A DNA stretch of 64,000 bases, taken from the NCBI GenBank assembly GCA_947396885.1, contig OX377201.1, forward strand, positions 2,213,879 to 2,277,878. The letters are read 5' to 3'. The translations under genes and the position numbers were made by a program. The notes beneath the pieces were generated by a model, which was not told the DNA's origin, did no database searches, and saw only the letters and a program-made list of their open reading frames with translations. Origin of the DNA: Heligmosomoides polygyrus polygyrus. Its lineage: Eukaryota > Nematoda > Chromadorea > Rhabditida > Heligmosomidae. Below, piece by piece: positions 54,961 through 64,000 of this stretch. The stretch's first letter is position 1. Each line of letters starts with the position of its first letter.

Positions 54961-55691
54961 TTGATTCGCACTTAGGCGGACGCTCTGAGTCATCGCGCTG
55001 ACCAATGGCGCTTACCTGTCCGGTAGCCGGATGAGCCATACGCCCACATACACTCCAAGGATTTGGAAGACTAGCGGGCTGCATAGCCAGCGAATATGGG
55101 CCAACCGCCTTGAAGATAACCACAGGAAGTTCTCGTAGTTCTGCTGATCTTCAACCCATACCAACGTGTTCCTACCCTCGGTGGTCGGCAAGTGGCTGGT
55201 CTGAGTGAAAGTATGCTTGACGTATTGGGCTGACAACACGTTTGGCATCGGGTGCAACTCAGGTTTATCTGGCCCACAATGCATTTCTGCTCTGAGTTAC
55301 CTATACGGATTCTTCCTCGGCATTTTTCAAAAATTTCCTGCCACTCCAGGAAGGCTCAACTTCCAAGCGTACCAACCAAAAAGCGAGTCTTAGTTTAAAT
55401 TCGACCCTTATGGAAGGGCCAAAACTTCAGTGAAATCGTGAGTAGATGGTTAAACTTCTGAAAACGGTGTTGTGTTCCGATAGGTGAGACGGTGGGCACT
55501 TTGAGTCATCGCCCCGTCCTGTCCACGCGCCATTGGTCGGGGCGATGACTCAGAGCGTCCGCCCAAGTGCGAATCAATCGGACCCATACTAGACCAGTTC
55601 AGCTTCATGGATGCTCACCCCAGCTCTATCCGGTCCGAATTCTGCTCGAAATCTCAAGAAATGTTGAAAGAAACCTCTGATCTCTGTTCAG

Positions 55692-55796
55692 GACATGGCA
55701 AATGAAGATCAAGTCCTAGTTGTGTACGACGACGGCGACCTGCAACTGAGGAACAGAGCTGATACTGACATACAAAGCCCTATGAGGAGCGTTAAC
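55692..55796 (+). CDS. Exon 8 of the main gene model
   Basis: Acceptor ATCTCTGTTCAG, donor GTAAGT. 35 codons, phase 0 both sides: DMANEDQVLVVYDDGDLQLR then NRADTDIQSPMRSVN. Followed by a 62-nt intron. Confidence 0.9.
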
Positions 55797-55858
55797 GTAA
55801 GTTTGTCTCGTGTGCTGTATTGAAGGAATGAAGCGTGTGCTATGGATCACTTTTCTAG

Positions 55859-55965
55859 AGTGTTCTACGAGAAGCTGAGAACATTATGACTGACGGACCT
55901 ATGCAGGCGTCGGAAAATCGAGAGAACCAACAGGTTTTGCTGGATGAGGTGGACGTGGAGTATAG
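55859..55965 (+). CDS. Exon 9 of the main gene model
   Basis: Acceptor CACTTTTCTAG, donor GTAAGT. Reads SVLREAENIMTDGPMQASEN then RENQQVLLDEVDVEY, phase 0 in and phase 2 out (TAT AG|). Acidic, probably disordered or helical. Confidence 0.9.
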
Positions 55966-56528
55966 GTAAGTAGTGTCATAAAGGTTCCCATACCCATTAT
56001 AACATTAATTCTTTCGTTCTATGACATCGGTTAAATCCATCTAGACACCTTGTGGACGGGATCGCTGACTGCAAGAATACAATATTTTAGAAACATTTAT
56101 TTATTTCATGCACACGAAGGTGTGCCACATTGGTAAGAAGTCGACAACCATGAAGAAACAACCTCCCGCCATCGCTTCGAAAAGAACGCAATGAAAAAAA
56201 AAACAAGGGACGAACATAAACCAAGACACAACTAGAGTCTGAGTCACAACTAGAACCTGAGTCTGTTCTGTAAACAATGCTGATCATGAAATAGGTTATG
56301 ATTTTTGAAAGCTGGGCAAGATATTACTCTTGCGGTCATTAATTCAAACACTAAAAATGCTGGAAAGAAAGACAGATTCACACTGCGGCTCTACTCACAT
56401 CACTCACATGACTCGTAAAACCACCCAGAAAGCAAAAAAAAAACAGCTGATTGCAATGCGAAATAAATTCAGCGATAAAAAGTATAAGAATTAGAAATGT
56501 AATTAGGGAACAAATGTTTCTTGACTTA

Positions 56529-56751
56529 GGGCCTTTTCATACTTCGCGAAAAGAGCGACTCGTCGCCCAAAAAAAAACAAAACAAAAAACATGCATACGA
56601 TTGAAACCGAGCACGCGCCGCCGAAAAGTGTGCATACTCGAGCGCCGGCGCTGTTGCCGTAGTTTCTACAGTCGCCTGTCGCCTGTTCATACTTCCGCGC
56701 GCTGCGCTCTCGTCGTTCTTGTCGCTGCCGTCGCGAAGTATGAACAGGCCC
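56529..56751. mobile_element. H-family MITE with TTA target duplication
   Basis: GGGCCTTTTCATACTTCGCG and CGCGAAGTATGAACAGGCCC are inverted repeats, flanked by TTA (56526-56528 and 56752-56754). The interior contains GCCGGCGCTGTTGCCG and an A-run. Confidence 0.75.
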
Positions 56752-57512
56752 TTATATTACATAGACATAGAGGGTGCTGAATAACGGAATTCTTACCGTA
56801 ATCTGAAATTATGCGTGCCAATACTGTGCACTCACAAATATCTTGTTTTGTGCCAGATGTTCGCGATTTCCTGTAGCGGTCAACTGAAGATACAACTATA
56901 GTTCACCGAAGAAATTGACTGTCAGAAGGACAGTATTTCTCCTGAAATTCAGCGCAGTTTCATGGTGGGAGTTTGAAACGCACTTCTCGGCTAGTCTCAG
57001 TCTGTTTCAAACTGCGCACAATGTGGCTAGTTCCACGGTTGATGAAATTTCGTTCACCTACCGGTGGACTACAATTGCTGTTCCAGCTGACCGCCGCTAG
57101 TGTATAAATCTAGGAAGAACATACCTCAGGGCTAGTTGACATGCACCCAAAGTAGCCCACTTATACGATGTTTGGGTAAAGAATCCTTTCGGCATTTAGA
57201 CGAGTATGACAAAATGTAAATCATGTATCTATCTATACGTGAAGGTTTCTTCGAGGAGATGTGGGAAACGCCGCTCAATTGCTCTCCGCTGCTTTCATCG
57301 AGGTTGAGCTTTCATCTGCAGTTCTCGTAGCCGTATCGACGTTCGCCTTCCATTCAACTAGCGCTTCGGATTTGTTCGGCTTCAAGAACTCTCGCCTGAT
57401 TCTGCTTCTCCGTAGGAGGCATAACGACCTGAGAAGGGCTTCAGGTGTGTGTCTGAACGACGAAAATTAATGGTACAGCGAGAATCCCCTCCCTTCAAGT
57501 AATAGAGAAGTA

Positions 57513-58771
57513 TTTGGTTGGTGTATAAGTTCTCGGACATTTGTGGCATGAAATATTTATTATCACAACATACGAACAACAATATCAAATCGTTTGAAGT
57601 AACCACCCTTTACACCAATTGTCTTTCGCCAACGTGTTGGTAAGTCATGGATGCCTTTTCTCCAAAACGTGGCCGGTTGTGATTCGAAAAATGTGAGCGG
57701 TGCCTCCTTGACACCCTCTCGCTTCCTAAATTGCTGGCCGTCCAAGTAGCGTTGAAGGCTTGAAAACAAATGATAATCAGAAGGGGCAAGAGCTGGTGAG
57801 TAAGGTGGATGTGGAAGAACGGTCCATCCGTAGTCCGCTAACTCAGCCGCCGTCGCTCTAGCAATATGCGGTCTAGCGTTGCCGTGTTGAAAATACACCT
57901 TCACTTGCTCTCCTCGTGTGGTTTGAAGGTGGGCCGTCAATCTCCTTAGTTGGTTGACGTAAACCTCTGCCGTCACTGTTATCCCTTCGTCCAGCAGCTC
58001 CCAGTATTCTACACCAAGAACGCTCCACCAAATGCATAGCATCACCTTTTTCACGTGAAGGTCGGGTTTCGGAACGTCCTCTGCCTCTCGCTTGCGTCAA
58101 CCCACTGTGCACGCCGGTGATAATTAGAGTAGAGTATCCACTTCTCATCCCCTGTGACAAGGTTGTTCAGCCATCCGTGGGTACGTCTGAGGGTAAGGAG
58201 AGACAGAGCGACCATGTCATGCTGTGTCAAGTCGTGAGGTACCCAGCGACCCAATTCTTACACCTTGCCAATCGACTTCAATCCTCGAACGACTGCTGAG
58301 TGACTAACACCAAGAGTGCTTGATAGTTCGCGAGTGGTTTGGAATGGGTCCGCTTCCACTCTACTTCGGAGGCCATCCAAATCCAGTGTCATCGGGCGCC
58401 CTTCTCGTTCATTATCTTCAACGGAGAATTCACCAACTGCATACTCCGAGAACCACTGGTACACAGTACTTCGAGCAGGAGCACTCTCGTTGTAAACATC
58501 CTTCAAGCGACGACACGATTCGTTGGCATTGAGGCCAGATTGATGCAGGAATAACATGACGTGCCGAATATGCGTCTCAGTTGGGATGAATTTCTTAGCC
58601 ATAATAGCTGACGTTAACAACGCAGAAGCAAATGTTAGGAACAGTTTTGTAGCCCTTTCCTTTCTCTATCGATCGATCATTTACGCGTTGATACATGTGA
58701 GGAATTTGACAGGAAAATGCGATTTCAATTCAGGAGGGATCAAATGTCCGAGAACTTATGCACCAACCTAA
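57513..58771 (-). mobile_element. Mariner element 3, complete ends, nearly intact
   Basis: 1259 bp with inverted repeats TTTGGTTGGTGTATAAGTTC and its near complement ending GAACTTATGCACCAACCTAA; TA at 57511-57512 and 58772-58773. It lies in the 5.2-kb intron between exons 9 and 10, on the opposite strand to the gene. Confidence 0.93.
57563..58602 (-). pseudogene. Mariner transposase with one stop, one frameshift and a lost catalytic Asp
   Basis: Start MAKKFIPTETHIRHVMLFLH, then a first helix-turn-helix to WFSEYAVGEFSVEDNEREGRP and a second (TTRELSSTLGVSHSAVVRGL). TAA at 58258-58260 interrupts before ELGRWVPHDLTQHDMVALS. The first catalytic motif VTGDEKWILYSN is intact. One frameshift lies near 58052. 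The second motif reads YFQHGNARPH with Gly (57881-57883) for the catalytic Asp; SPALAPSDYHLF keeps the third. The C-terminus (DLPTRWRKTIGVKGGYF) is complete. About 345 residues overall, the family's usual length. Confidence 0.92.
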
Positions 58772-58779
58772 TATGTTGC

Positions 58780-59880
58780 ATTTTGGTAGCCGATATATCG
58801 ACTTAGTTAAGGGGCCATGATAGTTTTTTCACAATGCAATAGTGTCCAAAGATCGAATGTGCAAAAAGTACTGCTCCATAGGCGCGTAGCGAGGTGTTCC
58901 ACTCTTAATCTTCCAGTTTTTTAACAGTTTTTTTTGTGCATTCTCGATGTTAGTAAGGTATTCCCTTGTGCGACTGTGCTATGCCATAGTAAATTATCGT
59001 GGCCCTTAACTCGATAGGTTCAAGACTTTGCAAAGGAGGAAGATACATTTCTACTATTTGAAGGGTCGAGACTCGCTGTGGTATTCATTTTCGTTGTCGA
59101 AGTTGAGACATATTTTGAGACCCTTTGCTGGTGCTAGCTGTCTATAGATGTCCACCTTCAGAATCGAAACCCCGACCGCTTTCCTGCAGCCCTGCCACGC
59201 TGTCCACTCGGCCATCTAGTCGCAGTTCCATGCCCGAGAGGGACTACTACCTGCCCAAATGCAACTAGTAGTGTGTCAAGGGCTAGCGTGGTTACTTTGT
59301 GGTAGATGAACCTCAAAAAACCGGTTAATTGTTCATTCCTAGCGAACGTCGCCGATACCACGTGCTAAAGGGTGCCTGTTTTGGTGTCAGTCCAAGAGTC
59401 CAGGGGCTCTTCCACTGCTTCTGGATGCTATTTTCAGTGTCCGCTAACGATTAGTTTCGTCAGCCAGTGACAGGTGACATCAGTTGTAGCCGTGATGTTA
59501 TCGGACACCAGCAGAGCCCGCTTGCATTGAGTCGGGTCTGTGCTGATCACTGATACCTCATGGGTTTTTTCTTCAAAGTATACGTTATGACCAACCGCTC
59601 ACTTCCGCCTATCGAGGATTGTGTTTCTTATTGACGACGATCTCTGGAAGTGTTTTCGGCCGATTTTTTCTGCATTGAGCGGTGGACGTACGGGCGCTGG
59701 TGTTGTTGTGCAAGAGCCAGTTGGAGTCACCCGGAAGTGTCTTGTTTAACGATGGTCGTTCTTCTCCACCACCAGCTGCCTTGAGACGACATTCTGAACA
59801 TTGTCTTCTTGATGTTCGCCTAATCACTTTACTTTTCTTGTCTTTTTACCTCAGACAGGTATTCGTGAACCATGCTGGAG
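58780..59880. other. No gene recognised
   Basis: Intronic sequence between exons 9 and 10. I see no coding exon, element boundary or RNA. Confidence 0.4.
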
Positions 59881-59899
59881 ATAAGAATCTCATCTGAAT

Positions 59900-60470
59900 T
59901 CTTGAAATTGTTTGTTCAGGAAAAATTTAGTTTGACTTTTTTTGAATTTTTTTTTGTATCACCTGTCCCAATGAGTAGAGATGCTGCTTTTTTATACAAT
60001 CCTTAGCTTAGAAGGAAAAAAGTGCAGATAATTTTGTCTTAAAACAAAAGAAAGAAGCAATCATATAGTTTACTATAAAGAAAACGCGCCATGCACTCGA
60101 CTAGATCGTCTTAATTTCTATTCGATTGATAATGTAAGTGCTGATTCATAGTGACAGCGAGGCGAAGATATGTATGCTTTTGTTGCTTTATTTGTTTTAC
60201 CGTTTTCGTCTGTGTTACTCCAAGCAAACAGAATTTTTACTGTCAAAAATTACAAGTCGAGGCGATTCAGTCAAATGCATGACGCGATCTTTTCTTTTCT
60301 TGAGCCAAGCGACTGCTGCCTTTCTGCGTTTTAAAGAAAAGTGTATAATAATTCGTTATTTCTCCTTAAAAGGGTGAGAATTTTATAAAATTACAAACAA
60401 TGTTCCCTTATTGAAACAGGTGAACTAAGAAATTTCGAATCAAATTATACAAAGTTTTAACACATTTGCT
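59900..60470. repeat. Foldback family with periodic arms, partial copy
   Basis: TGTTCAGGAAAAATTTAGTT (59910) parallels TGTTCAAGGAAAATTTAGAA at 42060, and the centre CGCGCCATGCACTCGACTAG (60086) parallels 42225. The outer arms are missing or replaced by the palindrome that follows. Confidence 0.45.
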
Positions 60471-60511
60471 TAAGCCTGGAGCGGCTGGTAGAGAGGCTGT
60501 ATGCTGTTACA

Positions 60512-60974
60512 GGACACAAAAACAAATTGGATACCCTTCTCAACGAACTTGACGCATTTAAACCAAGCTGAATATCTTCCAAATCAAAACGAACGTCTTC
60601 CACATCTAAATACACCTCTCCAAGACCAATAATTAATTTCTACAAGAAAAACCTTATATAAGCTGTTACAGAATGTTTTGTTGCGATCAAAACTCTTGCA
60701 CCAGGAGGGACTCGAACGCGCATCTTCTGCTTTCCAGGCAACGATGCTGCTCCTTACACCACCGCCGCTGTTTGACCGCAGAGTTTAACAAAGTTTTGAT
60801 CGACACAAAACATTCTGTAACAGCTTATATAAGGTTTTTCTTGTAGAAATAAATTATTGGTCTTGGAGAGGTCTATTTAGATGTGGAAGACGTTCGTTTT
60901 GATTTGGAAGATATTCAGCTTGGTTTAAATGCGTCAAGTTCGTTGAGAAGGGTATCCAATTTGATTTTGTGTCC
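60512..60974. mobile_element. 463-bp near-perfect palindrome with a tRNA-like loop
   Basis: Arms of about 182 bp (60512-60693 and 60792-60974) are almost identical inverted copies: GGACACAAAAACAAATTGGA versus TCCAATTTGATTTTGTGTCC, and CTTATATAAGCTGTTACAGA versus its complement. The loop holds one minus-strand tRNA-like unit (TGGTGTAAGGAGCAGCATCG, B-box CGTTCGAGTCC). The arms contain the 21-bp periodic phrase AAATCAAAACGAACGTCTTC. Confidence 0.85.
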
Positions 60975-61173
60975 AGTTTAGCGTGAAGGTGGGAATGGAG
61001 TGTTAAGGACATAACGATGGACACTCTGAAGATTCTGAGACATAAAACTCGCGTTATGCTCATCCTATCGAGCACCGAAATGATGATTTAAACTCAGATT
61101 TGGTTTGTAATCCCAAAGTTCATGCATAAGCACTTAATAGATCAAGCCGTTTACTACGCAGAGCCTATTCCAG

Positions 61174-61316
61174 CCCCAAGAAGATGTATCGCCCCATTGA
61201 AATCGTAGTCCGCCACAACAAGGTAGTCGAACAGCCGGCAAGTGACAGTGACGACGACGCCCGGGATGCTGAGGATCGAGCGAACAAGCAAAGAAGGCTG
61301 TCAATTCTCCATGAAG
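61174..61316 (+). CDS. Exon 10 of the main gene model
   Basis: Acceptor GCCTATTCCAG, donor GTAGGC. One base completes the codon from exon 9, then PKKMYRPIEIVVRHNKVVEQ, an acidic run PASDSDDDARDAEDRANK and QRRLSILHE, phase 1 out. RRLS fits a PKA-type phosphorylation site (inference). Confidence 0.92.
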
Positions 61317-61338
61317 GTAGGCGAATCTTTAGGTCGAA

Positions 61339-61466
61339 GACCCCGTTTATACTCCATTCGGCGCGCGATAACGAAAACTACCGATATTGATTAGACGTCG
61401 GTCTAATCGATATTAACATTTGTTGTTATGACGCGTAGCAAGGCGAATGGAGTATGAGTGGGGCCT
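61339..61466. mobile_element. H-family MITE filling most of a 200-nt intron
   Basis: GACCCCGTTTATACTCCATT and AATGGAGTATGAGTGGGGCC are inverted termini, flanked by GAA and TAA. The centre reads TCTAATCGATATTAAC. The host intron runs 61317-61516, so 128 of its 200 bases are this element. Confidence 0.65.
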
Positions 61467-61516
61467 AATTCGCACTTCCGTCTGTCCTAAGCTTCTAAGG
61501 CTTCACATCTCTTCAG

Positions 61517-61680
61517 GCAAAGAAGCTGCGGCGTCACAAGCTGATCAGCCGAGCACTTCGGCGGTGAAAACAACTGCGAACAACGGGAAATGGACCCGTG
61601 GCCATCGTCGCGCTTGGAGTATGCCGAATGCGAAGGGCGAGAAGATGACGTTGTCGATCATTCAGGACAAGGAGACTGTG
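61517..61680 (+). CDS. Exon 11 of the main gene model
   Basis: Acceptor CACATCTCTTCAG, donor GTATGA. Reads KEAAASQADQPSTSAVKTTA, then NNGKWTRGHRRAWSMPNAKG and EKMTLSIIQDKETV, phase 0 out. The Ser/Thr-rich start looks disordered; the KWTRGHRRAWSMP block looks like a conserved short motif. RAWSMP matches an RxxSxP 14-3-3-type pattern (inference). Confidence 0.92.
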
Positions 61681-61841
61681 GTATGAGGGCTGCTTATCGT
61701 TGGTTCAACAGAAATATCGATCGGTTGCTTTGTTCCATCGCATGCTGTGAAGCGCGCCACCTGGCGGTCATTATTTTTGCACGGATGCATAGACAGGCTA
61801 ACTAACCCATAGGCGTAGTTGTGACCTTTAAAAGTGTATCA

Positions 61842-62041
61842 GGATCTATCCTAGTCGGGGGGGGGGGGGGGGTTAACCCTGTGGTCGAAGCTGCATCCCT
61901 ACTCACATGCAACTTCGTCGTCTCGGTGAGCTTGCCGTGCAGCCCTCACATCATGTAGCAGGTACTGGAAGGAATTCGGGGGGGGGGGGGGGGATTGTGG
62001 GGCAATCAACCAACGACATACCCCTCCCGGTTAGGTAGATA
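61842..62041. mobile_element. Family G MITE with two poly-G runs
   Basis: GGATCTATCCTAGTCG followed by 18 G at the left; CCCCTCCCGGTTAGGTAGAT at the right. A second 17-G run begins at 61978. Confidence 0.6.
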
Positions 62042-62047
62042 CTAGCA

Positions 62048-62628
62048 TTGTAAGCTCTCACAACGATGCCTTTTTAAGATCAAAACTCTAGCGCCAGGAG
62101 GAGAATCGGACCCGCTTCTCCTGCTGACCGGGCGGGAATGCTCTACGCCATTACGTCACCGGCGCTGTTTGATCGAACGCAACATCCAGTCCTCTTAAAG
62201 AAACTGAATTGAATCATTTCCATCAAGACCTTCAGCTTGACTGGTTCCATGCTGATATTAGCGGCCGGTTCCTCCCGATATACGGGTGCGTGCTGTGGCC
62301 AGATTCATCAACGACTTACAGAGATTTAAGAGAGAAATTACAGCCGAAATTCCTGATAACGCCAACATTTCACCATATCGCCTGTTGATAAGCTGCGTTT
62401 TTGTTTCAGGAATTTCGGCTGTAATTTCTCCGTTAAATTTCTGTAAATCGTTGATGAATCCGGCCCCTGGTCGGATCCCCTGTGGTGTGGATGTTGCGTT
62501 CGATCAAACAGCGCCGGTGGTGTGGTGGCGTAGAGAATTCCTACCCGGTCTGCAAGAGGTGCGAGGTTCGAGTCCCGCCAGGCGCTAGAGTTTTGGTCGC
62601 AGCAAAGCACCGTTATGAGAGCTTACAA
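62048..62628. mobile_element. Inverted pair of tRNA-like units with a nested hairpin
   Basis: Arms of about 140 bp (62048-62189 and 62488-62628) are inverted. Left carries a minus-strand unit, right a plus-strand unit with A-box TGGTGTGGTGGCGTAG, B-box GGTTCGAGTCC and possible acceptor pairing AGCGCC/GGCGCT. The outer ends TTGTAAGCTCTCA and GAGAGCTTACAA mirror. 62296-62466 is an independent hairpin (GGCCAGATTCATCAACGA versus TCGTTGATGAATCCGGCC, arms about 60 bp). Confidence 0.7.
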
Positions 62629-62639
62629 CCTCGATACCA

Positions 62640-63690
62640 GCAACTTGAGGCTTAAAGAAACTGAATTGGATCCTAGCATTATTATTATTCATAATGCTCA
62701 TCGGTTGACTGACACAATCTACATGGTGTGCAGCTCGTCCAGCGGCCAATTATTTTGTGCCGACGCGTGGACAGACTATCTGACACTTTTGTTGAAGATG
62801 AGCTCTATAACAGTATTATTATTTATTTATTGGTTGACTGATTAGCTGCATATGAACCTTTTCTAGCGACCATTAATTTTGTGTAGACACACAAAATCAG
62901 TTACTTTTATATTAGGAAGTGTTAGAAGTTGTAGAACATTACTAATAGTATTGGTCGGTTGATTGCTTCAGTCTATATTTATTAGATTTAATTTTTTACT
63001 ATTCAGTGCGCTTCATAAAGTAGGCGTCAAAAATGATTCAACCTGAACACCGTCCAGTGGTCCTGAGTCTTGAGCGGACACACAGTCGGTTTTATGTTTG
63101 TGTTGGGAAAAGGCAGAAGCTCTAGAACATTGTTATTAACAGTGTTTTTTGTTGGTTGATCAAGCCCATACTGTGTGAAGTCCGCCCAGCGGTCAATAAT
63201 TTTGCACGGATGCACTGGCAGACGGACTAACTCTTATATTAGCCAGAACTAGGAGAAACTGTCAGCGATTATAGGGATGTTTGCGCTCTTTAGTGTCTCC
63301 ATGAAGGCTTCTAAAGGTCCTATCAGCGATTCTACTTTCTTAAGGAAAGCGCAGGGAGTAGGAAAGGTAGCATCTTTCTCTGAAAGGCATTGGTCAACTG
63401 TAGGGCTCCAGGCTGCTTACCGACAACGGTAAAAATACCGCCGAAACCCCTGATATGACATTCATCAGCATCAGGCTTGGCGATATTTTCACTGTTAGAG
63501 CGCGGTAAGCGGTGGATGAATCTGGTCTCAGAAGTCGACATGAAGGGTGCTTCTGCCGTCTTCTGACAGAATCTGCTTTCTAAAAGATAGCATAACGAAA
63601 ACTAAGGGTAACTTCTTTCTCTGTAAGGTATTGGTCATCTGTAGGGCTCCAGAAGTTGACGTTAAGAAGCTGTTGCCGTCTTCTGAAAGC
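62640..63690. other. Intronic DNA with diverged repeat phrases, no exon seen
   Basis: 62740, 62870 and 63180 carry GCGGTCAATAATTTTGCACG-like phrases also found at 61755, 44180 and 44740. 63390-63520 and 63640-63720 share GTAGGGCTCCAG / GTTGACGTTAAGAAGC-type short repeats. No other exon in the required phase was found. Confidence 0.4.
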
Positions 63691-63700
63691 AGTTTTCCAG

Positions 63701-63871
63701 ACAAACGGCAATACGCATCGACGTCGAGTGGTGCGATGTCGCCTTCAGCCGAAAAAGAAGGAGCGAGGTATCGATGGTTTAGATGACGATAGCAAGGATC
63801 GCCTCACAGGCGGCATACGATTTGATCTCAGTGGCATGCCACATGAAGATGAAGACGACAATGAGTTGGAG
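63701..63871 (+). CDS. Exon 12 of the main gene model
   Basis: Acceptor GCAGTTTTCCAG, donor GTATGT. 57 codons, phase 0 both sides: TNGNTHRRRVVRCRLQPKKK, then ERGIDGLDDDSKDRLTGGIR, then FDLSGMPHEDEDDNELE. Followed by a 65-nt intron. Confidence 0.92.
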
Positions 63872-63936
63872 GTATGTCTGAAAGGGAAGTTCGCTGTTTT
63901 AGAAGGAAGACATGGTAGAATATGCGTTTTTTTCAG

Positions 63937-64000
63937 GTGGAGATCAATGAAGAAGAGGTTGTCGTCCCAGGCGAGTCGGGCAAAGGAGCCAGAACCATTG
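63937..64000 (+). CDS. Exon 13 of the main gene model (cut by window edge)
   Basis: Acceptor GTTTTTTTCAG. Reads VEINEEEVVVPGESGKGART and continues past the right edge in frame. Acidic start joins the acidic end of exon 12. Confidence 0.88.
   Translation, partial: MEINEEEVVVPGESGKGARTI

Larger units (their letters stand above)
33716..64000 (+). other. Main plus-strand gene model: 13 phase-matched exons, unrecognised product
   Basis: Thirteen exons join with every boundary in phase: about 465 codons inside the window, continuing past the right edge. Introns are GT..AG, with 62, 65 and 200 nt introns at the 3' side and 1-14 kb introns elsewhere. The predicted protein is hydrophilic and low in hydrophobic runs, with no membrane segment or signal peptide seen. 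It has acidic clusters (DSDDDARDAEDR, PHEDEDDNELE) alternating with basic ones (RRRVVRCRLQPKKKE). RRLS (a PKA-type site) and RAWSMP (an RxxSxP, 14-3-3-type site) occur in neighbouring exons. I cannot assign a family. Exon 4's acceptor is the weakest; extra exons may be missed in the long introns. Confidence 0.75.

Overview
The window is a repeat-dense stretch of a metazoan nuclear genome. It has interrupted genes with canonical GT..AG introns (some about 60 nt, others many kilobases), three mariner elements, tRNA-derived SINEs, many foldback MITEs, and no prokaryotic signatures. The mix points to an invertebrate; I cannot name the phylum or species.

Host genes. One plus-strand gene is well supported. 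Thirteen exons between 33716 and the right edge (33716, 38238, 43249, 45000, 46280, 47240, 52880, 55692, 55859, 61174, 61517, 63701, 63937) join with every codon phase matching. They give about 465 codons of an acidic, Ser/Lys/Arg-rich protein that I do not recognise. An exon at 5497-5591 fits upstream by phase, and 5756-5883 may be another. Introns are bimodal: 62, 65 and 200 nt against 1-14 kb (28 kb if 5497 belongs). The long introns are where most of the mobile DNA lies. Weaker minus-strand exon candidates lie at 9240-9538, 15254-15343, 17530-17683 and 26850-26958.

Mobile DNA. There are three complete-ended but dead mariners with TA target duplications (13673-14932, 39177-40056, 57513-58771), plus an orphan mariner end at 45168. 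A tRNA-derived SINE ('SINE-1') is present in at least 13 copies or fragments, one with a perfect 14-bp target-site duplication. Foldback MITE families are: (A/B/C) termini GGTACTTGTCG-like with internal CCAATCAG motifs; (H) termini GGCCCCGTTTATACTTC with 3-bp TTA duplications (PIF/Harbinger-like); (G) termini GGATCTATCCTAGTCGG running into long poly-G; and large foldbacks with about 21-bp periodic arms.

Layout. 0-5 kb: tandem family A MITEs, small ORF, ATCGAT-rich AT-rich DNA. 4.5-8.6 kb: SINE-1 cluster and early exons. 9-13 kb: GC-rich candidate exon, nested H MITEs, ATCGAT-rich DNA. 13.3-15 kb: SINE and mariner 1. 15-18.6 kb: minus exon candidates, H and C MITEs. 18.7-26.5 kb: G MITEs, SINEs, a long palindrome. 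31.1-32.5 kb: satellite with about 127-131-bp units. 34-39 kb: tandem repeats and family A MITEs. 39-42.7 kb: mariner 2, 39-bp minisatellite, large foldback. 43-52 kb: exons among MITEs, a GC-box array, TTCGAAT arrays and a LINE-tail palindrome. 52.8-64 kb: exons, mariner 3, tRNA-like palindromes.

The strongest theme is that unrelated retroposed pieces (SINE-1, three tRNA-like units, a LINE 3' end) repeatedly occur as long inverted repeats or head-to-head dimers.
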